A stretch of DNA of 57,900 nucleotides from RGIG3528 sp045616485 (lineage in GTDB: Bacteria; Bacillota; Clostridia; Lachnospirales; Lachnospiraceae). The notes under the pieces are model-generated. The model did no database searches and had not been told where the DNA came from. It saw only the letters and a list, made by a program, of their open reading frames with translations. The number at the start of each line of letters is the position of its first letter. Position 1 is the first letter of the stretch. The translations under genes and the position numbers were made by a program. Below, piece after piece: positions 51,824 through 57,900 of the stretch. Location of the stretch: contig JAZLGU010000025.1 of NCBI GenBank assembly GCA_045616485.1, positions 1 to 57,900 on the forward strand, in the 5' to 3' direction.

Positions 51824-54190
51824 ATGAAGAAGGAAAAAAAGGCCAAGGCGCCTAAAGTCAAAATGCCTATGACAAGAGGTAAAAAAGCAGCTCTCATTAT
51901 TCTGGGAGTTTTACTGCTGGCTCTTGCCATTTATGTAGTACAGTATCTTATCAGATACACTTTTTACAACGGATACAGAGATTATGTAAGCAGCTATGAA
52001 GTGGAAAAAGCTACCCCTTATACAAAGCTTAAGGACAGCGACTGTAAAGTGGAAGGCTTCGACCTGGTGGCTGAAAATGAGTACCTGAAGCTTTATACTC
52101 AGCCATCTACTGGCTTTGTGGCTATCTATGATAAGCGCGATGGTAGCATTACTACTTCCAATCCTTTGGATGCTGATGAGGACAAAATTGCCAATGATAC
52201 CAACAAGGCAAGAATGAAATCAGCGTTTATTCTGGGGTACTATAATACAAGTGCAATTACCGGTGATTTTGATTCCTGGACATATAGTGTCATGAAAAAA
52301 GGGCTTACAGTTGAAAGCCTTAAGAATGGTGTCAGATACACATACGAGATTGGTGATATCACAAAGAAGACCAGTGACTCAGCCATTTATTTCTCCATTC
52401 CTCTTGAGTACAGACTTGTAGGAGACGCAGTAGAAGTTTCCATCCCTGCCAGCCTCATAAAAGAAGATGGGGCAGGATATGTTTACAGAATACAGCTTCT
52501 TCAGTATTTTGGAGCACCATCTACTGCTGAAAGTGGATATTTTGTAGTACCTAATGGCAGTGGTTCGCTTATTAATTTTAACAATGGCAAAACTGATTCT
52601 ACAAATTTCACTCAGTACTATTATGGACAGGATCCGCTTTCGGCTAATTTAACTACACTTGAAAATGTGGATACCTGCAGACTTGCTCTCTATGGCATTT
52701 GCAGAGAAAACAGAACAATTCTTACGACAGTGGAAAAGGGTGCATCTCTGGCCATGCTTACAGCTGGTATTTCAGAAAAATACACTGAGAGAAATTACAT
52801 TTACAATACCTTTGTTTTTAGAAATACTGATAATCTTAAAAATTTCCAGGGTGGTACAAAAGATATTATCGTTATGGAAGATGATATCTATGATGTCAAT
52901 GTAAATGTGAGATACACCCTGCTTACAAAAGAAAATAAGGGTTATGCAGGCCTTGCAAACTATTATCGTAACAGACTGATTAATGAAGGCGTGCTTACAA
53001 GGCTTCAGACTACAGGCGATATTCCGTTCTACTATGATGTTCTGGGCGGAGTAAAAGAAACAGCTCACTTCCTTGGTACTCAGTACAATTCAGTACATGC
53101 CATGACCACTTTTGATCAGGCTGCTGATATGATTGAAGAGCTAGAGGCAGCAGGCGTTAAGAATCAGGTTATGAACTTCGAAGGCTGGTTTAACGGAGGC
53201 TTTTACCATGATACGGCCAATCATGTTCGTGTCACCTGGAAACTGGGGGGCAAGTCAGATTTGGCTAAGCTTAACAAAGCAATGGAAGCAGCAAACGGGC
53301 GACTCTCTCTGGATGTGCAGCTGATAAAGCTTTCCAAGGATTCCAATTTCAACAGTACTATGGAGGCGTCCCGATATTACGGTGCAGGCTATACCGCAAC
53401 CTTCGGTCTGGTAAATCCCACTACCCTTCGTAATACTACAGGCCTTGGCTATAGCGGTAATATCTATAGCGTTGTTTCTCCCAAGTATTTACCAAAGTAT
53501 GTAGACAAGTTCGCATCAAAGGTTCAGAAAATAGATGCTGATTCAATTACCCTAAGGGACCTGGCAAGTTACCTTTGTCCGGACAAGAGGCGTACCAACA
53601 TTATTGACAGAGAGGCTACCTTGGATGTTATTCTTCATGAACTTGAAGTGATGAAGAACACCAACAAAAAGCTTATTATGAACGAGTGTAATGATTACGC
53701 TTTCGCATATGCATCAGACATACTGAATGTGCCTATGTACGGTAATGATTATTTCCTGGTGGACGAAAATATTCCTCTTTATCAGATGATTATTCATGGT
53801 TCCATCAATTACTCATCAATTCTTTTGAATTACAATGACCTTGATGATTACAGACCTATGATTCTGAAGTTGATAGAGACAGGTACTGCTCCTCACTATG
53901 TATTTACATGGAAGGAATCCTCAGAGATTAAGGATACGGCACTTTCCTTCTATTATGCAACTACCTTCAAGACCTGGAAAAACGAAGCAGTTGATGTATA
54001 TGTAAAAACTAACGAGATATTAAAAAATGTTTCAGGTGCATATATAGTAAATCACGAAATTCTTTCTGATACAGTAAGACGTGTGACATATGATAATGGC
54101 GTCGTAATACTTATTAATTACGGCAATAAAGCAGAAACAGTAAATGGTGTGATAATAGGTGCACTTAGTGCAGTTGTGGAGGGCAGATAA
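51824..54190 (+). CDS. DUF5696-like membrane-anchored protein, possible glycosidase
   Basis: A 788-residue protein with a lysine-rich cytoplasmic start, a membrane helix (~24-46) and an outer body. Residues ~60-350 look beta-rich (galactose-mutarotase-like sandwich: SGFVAIYDKRDGSI, YFVVPNGSGSLINFNNGK). Residues ~370-720 look like a TIM barrel: NFEGWFNGGFYHD with E453, LDVQLIKLSKD, and MNECNDYAFAYA with E621 and D624 as candidate acidic catalytic residues. I assign it tentatively to DUF5696. No activity is established. Lying between transporter pairs, it may trim or bind the glycan as it reaches the importer. Confidence 0.65.
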   Translation: MKKEKKAKAPKVKMPMTRGKKAALIILGVLLLALAIYVVQYLIRYTFYNGYRDYVSSYEVEKATPYTKLKDSDCKVEGFDLVAENEYLKLYTQPSTGFVAIYDKRDGSITTSNPLDADEDKIANDTNKARMKSAFILGYYNTSAITGDFDSWTYSVMKKGLTVESLKNGVRYTYEIGDITKKTSDSAIYFSIPLEYRLVGDAVEVSIPASLIKEDGAGYVYRIQLLQYFGAPSTAESGYFVVPNGSGSLINFNNGKTDSTNFTQYYYGQDPLSANLTTLENVDTCRLALYGICRENRTILTTVEKGASLAMLTAGISEKYTERNYIYNTFVFRNTDNLKNFQGGTKDIIVMEDDIYDVNVNVRYTLLTKENKGYAGLANYYRNRLINEGVLTRLQTTGDIPFYYDVLGGVKETAHFLGTQYNSVHAMTTFDQAADMIEELEAAGVKNQVMNFEGWFNGGFYHDTANHVRVTWKLGGKSDLAKLNKAMEAANGRLSLDVQLIKLSKDSNFNSTMEASRYYGAGYTATFGLVNPTTLRNTTGLGYSGNIYSVVSPKYLPKYVDKFASKVQKIDADSITLRDLASYLCPDKRRTNIIDREATLDVILHELEVMKNTNKKLIMNECNDYAFAYASDILNVPMYGNDYFLVDENIPLYQMIIHGSINYSSILLNYNDLDDYRPMILKLIETGTAPHYVFTWKESSEIKDTALSFYYATTFKTWKNEAVDVYVKTNEILKNVSGAYIVNHEILSDTVRRVTYDNGVVILINYGNKAETVNGVIIGALSAVVEGR

Positions 54191-55114
54191 ATGGCTAAAA
54201 AGAAAAAAATGTCAATGGCTGCCAAGAAAGCAGTGCACGGATATCTCTTCATCCTGCCTTTTATATTGGGTTTTGCCATTTTCTATATTAAGTCTCTGGC
54301 GCAGACTGTAATATATGCCTTTTCGGAGACAAGCTTCTCGGCTATGACGGGACTTGTAAGCAAGTGGGTAGGCTTTAAAAATTTTCAGTATATTTTTACT
54401 GAGCATGGTTCCTTCAAACAGGAAATGGTATCATCACTTTCAGATATGCTGATTGATGTTCCGCTTATTATTTTCTTCAGCTTGTTTATGGCAATGATGT
54501 TGAACCGTAAATTTAAGGGGAGAAGTTTTGTAAGAGCAATATTCTTCCTGCCTATTATTCTGGGTTCAGGTGCCATTGCGGCAGCTTTACAGCATGCTAC
54601 ATCCATGATGCAGGGAGGGCTTTCCACGTCTGTAACCGAGACCTCAGGCATTCAGTCAGGAGTACTTGCATTTGATATTGATTATATTATCAATACTTTT
54701 AGAAATCTTGGTCTTAATCAGAAAGTGCTGGGCTATGTAGTATCTGCAGTAGCAAGAATCAATGATATCATCTCCAATTCCGGAGTACAGATTATTATCT
54801 TTATTGCAGCCTTACAGTCTATACCCGGTTCCATGTACGAGGTTGCCAAAATTGAAGGTGCTACAGGCTATGAGACCTTCTGGAAGGTAACATTCCCAAT
54901 GGTAATGCCTCATATCATTACCAATATTGTATTCACCATTGTTGAAGCCTTTGCCGACAGCAAGGTAATTCAGCTGGCAGAAAAAGAATATGGCTTTGCA
55001 GGCTTGCATTACGGCTACAGTATGGCTATTACCATAGTCAGCACGCTGATTACGGTAGCAATCCTCATGGTGATTATAAAAATAATACAGAAATTTACGT
55101 TCTATTATACTTAA
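54191..55114 (+). CDS. Sugar ABC transporter permease (MalF/LplB type), pair 2
   Basis: A 307-residue permease. The EAA-like loop reads GSMYEVAKIEGATGYETFWKVTFPMVMP. The ATG follows the previous stop without a gap. A long periplasmic-side loop (~135-185, with ATSMMQGGLSTSVTETSG) is larger than usual. No binding protein of its own is seen in the window; it may share the 993-residue protein or use one beyond the right edge. Confidence 0.93.
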   Translation: MAKKKKMSMAAKKAVHGYLFILPFILGFAIFYIKSLAQTVIYAFSETSFSAMTGLVSKWVGFKNFQYIFTEHGSFKQEMVSSLSDMLIDVPLIIFFSLFMAMMLNRKFKGRSFVRAIFFLPIILGSGAIAAALQHATSMMQGGLSTSVTETSGIQSGVLAFDIDYIINTFRNLGLNQKVLGYVVSAVARINDIISNSGVQIIIFIAALQSIPGSMYEVAKIEGATGYETFWKVTFPMVMPHIITNIVFTIVEAFADSKVIQLAEKEYGFAGLHYGYSMAITIVSTLITVAILMVIIKIIQKFTFYYT

Positions 55115-55126
55115 GGGAGGTAAGAG

Positions 55127-56122
55127 ATGGAAAAAGTTAGTGTTAAAAAATCCAATGTGTTTACCGACCTCAAGGTAACGCTTAAAGATCCTTATAAAAG
55201 GAACACCTTACTTAATAAGGTGAAAAATGTTCTTTTACTTATACTTAATATTGCAATCATCGTGGGAGTTTCTTACGTGATACTGCAGCCTGTTATAGGT
55301 ATTGTGGTAGGATCCATTAAATCGTCCAAGGATTTGGTTAATCCGATGGTTTATGTGTTACCTCATTACCCCACTTTGGAAAAGTACAAACTGGCGATTT
55401 TACGAATGGACTACTTTAAAGTAATGTCTAAGAATCTGCTTTATGTAGGAGGTCTTACTGTTTTGCAGCTTTTTGTCTGCTCTATGGTAGGTTACGGTTT
55501 TGCCAGATTTGATTTTCCGCTTAAAAAGATACTGTTCGGATGCGTAGTAGTGACAATCATTTTACCATCTCATGCTATTATGTTTCCGCTGTATACATCA
55601 TTTGCCATGTTTGATCCATTTGGATTAGTAAGCACAATTACAGGCGGTTCCATTAACCTTCTGGGCACTCCGATACCGGTTATTCTTATGAGTATGCTGG
55701 GATGTGGTGTTAGAAGCGGCCTGTATATCTACATTTTCAACCAGTTCTTCCGAGGACTTCCAAAAGAAATCGAAGAGGCCGCAATGGTTGATGGTGCAGG
55801 TACATGGTATACTTACTTCAGGATCATGCTGGTTAATGCGATGCCTGCCGTTATTACTGTTACAGTATTTTCTATTGTTTGGCAGTTTAACGACACCTTC
55901 TTTGCAAATCTCTTCCAGATAAGCCCTAACATACTTATCAGTAAGCAGATTGCTACGCTGCAACATGTTATTGCCAATGTAGACAAGGTTCTGGATCCTG
56001 CCACACAGCAGCTTTATGTAAATGCGGCTACGGTGCTGGTTATTCTTCCGGTTCTGATTATCTATATTTTACTTCAGAAGCAGTTTGTAGAAGGCGTCGA
56101 GAGAAGCGGTATTGTAGGTTGA
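55127..56122 (+). CDS. Sugar ABC transporter permease (MalG type), pair 2
   Basis: A 331-residue permease with six membrane helices and a ~35-residue cytoplasmic N-terminal extension. The loop KEIEEAAMVDGAGTWYTYFRIMLVNAMP is the ATPase contact. AAGGGAGG precedes the ATG, 12 bases after the partner gene. It is followed by 66 bases and the GTG-started lipoprotein gene. Confidence 0.94.
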   Translation: MEKVSVKKSNVFTDLKVTLKDPYKRNTLLNKVKNVLLLILNIAIIVGVSYVILQPVIGIVVGSIKSSKDLVNPMVYVLPHYPTLEKYKLAILRMDYFKVMSKNLLYVGGLTVLQLFVCSMVGYGFARFDFPLKKILFGCVVVTIILPSHAIMFPLYTSFAMFDPFGLVSTITGGSINLLGTPIPVILMSMLGCGVRSGLYIYIFNQFFRGLPKEIEEAAMVDGAGTWYTYFRIMLVNAMPAVITVTVFSIVWQFNDTFFANLFQISPNILISKQIATLQHVIANVDKVLDPATQQLYVNAATVLVILPVLIIYILLQKQFVEGVERSGIVG

Positions 56123-56188
56123 TCTATTGGCGTATAGCGCCTTAGAGGAGTTATGGACATTAGTCCGAGAAAAAAGGAGGAAAAAAGA

Positions 56189-57900
56189 GTGAGAAACAAA
56201 AAAGTATTAGCTTTAGGTTTATCTCTCGTGATGGTGGTATCCATGCTGGCTGCATGCGGCGATAAAAAGCAGCCTGTAGATGATCCATCAACAAAAAAAG
56301 AAGTCTCAATAGACTTCGAGGATTCAAAGAGTGGATTTGCACTCATTAAGACAGCACCAAGAAAAGCTGATGAATCTTCATTAACAGTAAAAGACATTAA
56401 GGGAAGCAAGGTTCTCTATGTCACAAATGAAAAGGGTGGCGAAGAAATGTATCTTACCCTTGACCTTGATGGTCTGCTGGGAGCAAATATCTCTAAGCTT
56501 GCCAAGGTAGAGTACACCATCGGTGTTGACAGACCTGACAGCAGCAAGTTTGCATCCATCGCAGGTGAGATATTCGTTCACGCAGGTGAGTCAGCAGAAA
56601 AGCTGGCTGAGACCAAGGTGGGCACATGGGCAGTATACACAGAGTCCAAGAACCCTATGTCAATTTCAGTTGACGTAAGCGGTGTTACATTTACTGCTGG
56701 TGCCGATTCATATCTTACTATCATGAAGAAGGAAGACACAGGCGCTACAAAGGGTAATTTCTTTGTTGACGACGTAAGATTCCTTGACAAAGATGGTAAT
56801 CTTATCGCTTGTAACAAAGATGTAGTTATGGAGCCTGTTGGCAACAAGTTTATTAGAGAGCCTGAGAAACCGGACCCATCAAAGGGTATCGTTATTAAGG
56901 ACGAAGTTGTTGCTGCAAAGTGGGGCGAAGCAGATTGTACTGTAAAGCCTGATGTTTTTGCTAATTTTGACGGCGCAATTGATGTAACAATCAAGTTCGA
57001 AATGCGTCCTGCATCAGAGGGTGATGGTGACTACTATCTCTGGGCATTAAGAATTAATTCAGATGGATGGCCAGCACTTGTAAAGCTTGTTCCTGACTGC
57101 ATCACTGCACCTGTGAACATTAATGCCGATGGTTTCTTTGAAATCCCTGCAGATTTAACAGAGTTTACATTTACTATTAATGCTGATGGTGTTGCTAAGA
57201 TTAAAGAGATGGGCTGCGAGGTCATTGGTACTGTTCATCGTGTAGATGTATACGAAATGGTACTCAAGTCTTCAAATGTTACTGTTAAAACAGAGACAAT
57301 CAAGGATGACGTAAAGGCAGCAAAGTGGGGCGAAGCAGATTGTAAAGTAGCTAACAGTGTATTTGCAGGCTTTGATGGCGCACTTGATGTAACAATTAAG
57401 TTTGATATTCTTCCTGCATCAGAAGGCGATGGAGACTATTATCTCTGGGCATTGAGACTTAATACCGAAGGATGGCCGGCACTTGTAAAGCTTGTTCCCG
57501 ATTGCATTACTTCAGAAACAAGCATTAATGGCGATGGCTTCTTTGAGATTCCTGCAGATGCAACAGAAATTTCATTTACTATTAATGCTGATGGTCTTGC
57601 TAAGATTAAAGAGATGGGATGTGAGGTAATTGGTACAGTCCATCGTGTAGATGTATATGAGATGACAATTAAGGGTAACCAGGCTTCAGGTCCGGTTGCT
57701 AAGACAGAGACTGTTAAGGACGAAGTAAAGGCAGCAAAGTGGGGCGAAGCAGATTGTAAAGTAGCTAACAGTGTATTTGCAGGCTTTGATGGCGCACTTG
57801 ATGTAACAATTAAGTTCGATATTCTTCCTGCATCAGAAGGCGATGGAGACTATTATCTCTGGGCATTGAGACTTAATACCGAAGGATGGCCGGCACTTGT
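56189..57900 (+). CDS. Lipoprotein with tandem ~137-residue modules (right-edge partial)
   Basis: The frame is open to the window edge (570 codons so far). The start is GTG at 56189 with GGAGG eight bases upstream; lipobox LAAC follows within 25 residues. Residues ~35-215 form a beta-sandwich-like domain ending FVDDVRFLD, as in carbohydrate-binding modules. Then come tandem modules starting at 56915, 57320 and 57734, each opening AAKWGEADC and containing EGDGDYYLWALR, GWPALVKLVPDCIT and CEVIGTVHRVDVYEM. I cannot name the family. Position next to two sugar transporters suggests a surface glycan-binding protein of the mannan system; a catalytic domain may lie further downstream. Confidence 0.75.
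   Translation, partial: MRNKKVLALGLSLVMVVSMLAACGDKKQPVDDPSTKKEVSIDFEDSKSGFALIKTAPRKADESSLTVKDIKGSKVLYVTNEKGGEEMYLTLDLDGLLGANISKLAKVEYTIGVDRPDSSKFASIAGEIFVHAGESAEKLAETKVGTWAVYTESKNPMSISVDVSGVTFTAGADSYLTIMKKEDTGATKGNFFVDDVRFLDKDGNLIACNKDVVMEPVGNKFIREPEKPDPSKGIVIKDEVVAAKWGEADCTVKPDVFANFDGAIDVTIKFEMRPASEGDGDYYLWALRINSDGWPALVKLVPDCITAPVNINADGFFEIPADLTEFTFTINADGVAKIKEMGCEVIGTVHRVDVYEMVLKSSNVTVKTETIKDDVKAAKWGEADCKVANSVFAGFDGALDVTIKFDILPASEGDGDYYLWALRLNTEGWPALVKLVPDCITSETSINGDGFFEIPADATEISFTINADGLAKIKEMGCEVIGTVHRVDVYEMTIKGNQASGPVAKTETVKDEVKAAKWGEADCKVANSVFAGFDGALDVTIKFDILPASEGDGDYYLWALRLNTEGWPAL
56915..57900 (+). repeat. Tandem coding repeats of 405 and 414 bases
   Basis: Module 1 (56915-57319), module 2 (57320-57733) and the start of module 3 (57734-57900). 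The visible 167 bases of module 3 differ from module 2 by about one base, whereas module 1 has drifted. This points to a recent duplication or gene conversion. Confidence 0.85.

Noticed and set aside
1..57900. tRNA, rRNA or classical riboswitch
   Set aside because: No cloverleaf, rRNA segment or recognisable aptamer pattern was seen by eye; a covariance-model scan would be needed to exclude divergent cases.

Overview
The window reads as a chromosomal stretch of a low-to-moderate GC, Gram-positive-type anaerobe, most likely a Lachnospiraceae member (Butyrivibrio/Roseburia-like). This is inference. It rests on strong AGGAG ribosome sites, Gram-positive-style lipoproteins, mannobiose epimerase plus mannosylglucose phosphorylase sugar metabolism, large hybrid sensor kinases and c-di-GMP enzymes, and threonine/proline-linked surface proteins. 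No rRNA, tRNA or CRISPR array was seen.

Layout. (1) 1-2760: AT-rich accessory patch with an AbiE-type toxin-antitoxin pair and a third operon gene carrying a C-terminal HEPN RNase motif (RNYIDH). It ends in a repeat-rich non-coding strip. (2) 2873-7119: LMW tyrosine phosphatase, LUD protein, metallophosphoesterase, then an amino-acid ABC transporter whose binding protein looks circularly permuted. (3) 7128-7603 and 21608-22096: two ~480-bp elements with shared inverted ends, a shared ~100-bp structured core and unrelated but self-complementary arms. Two short hairpins (28133-28212, 30202-30292) carry the same end motif. (4) 7689-12322: membrane hybrid kinase with HPt domain, followed by a DUF342/FapA-like protein with a receiver domain. 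(5) 12326-18925: amidohydrolase, CsoR-CopA copper module with two operators, FRG-domain protein, pyruvate kinase. (6) 19120-27597: soluble hybrid kinase, GH5 enzyme, EAL-PAS-PAS-GGDEF protein behind a sigma-28-like promoter, aldo/keto reductase, RsmJ. (7) 27912-36535: PspC, DUF5662, ABC-F, methionine aminopeptidase, small hypotheticals and three exported proteins with Thr/Pro linkers. (8) 36590-57900: a beta-mannan/galactomannan locus.

How the mannan locus fits together. GH26 lipoprotein mannanase cuts mannan outside the cell. A 993-residue binding protein with extra lectin-like modules and a permease pair import oligosaccharides. Mannobiose 2-epimerase and GH130 phosphorylase convert mannobiose to mannose-1-phosphate plus glucose. 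GH36 removes galactose branches. LacI and AraC regulators sit alongside. Embedded in it is an uncharacterised module (NHL-TPR membrane protein, YIP1 protein, DUF5696-like membrane protein, second permease pair, repeat-bearing lipoprotein). No ABC ATPase for sugar import is encoded here.

Most novel-looking items: the structured repeat family, the permuted binding protein, the AbiE-HEPN operon, the NHL-YIP1-DUF5696 module, and the near-identical tandem modules of the lipoprotein running off the right edge.
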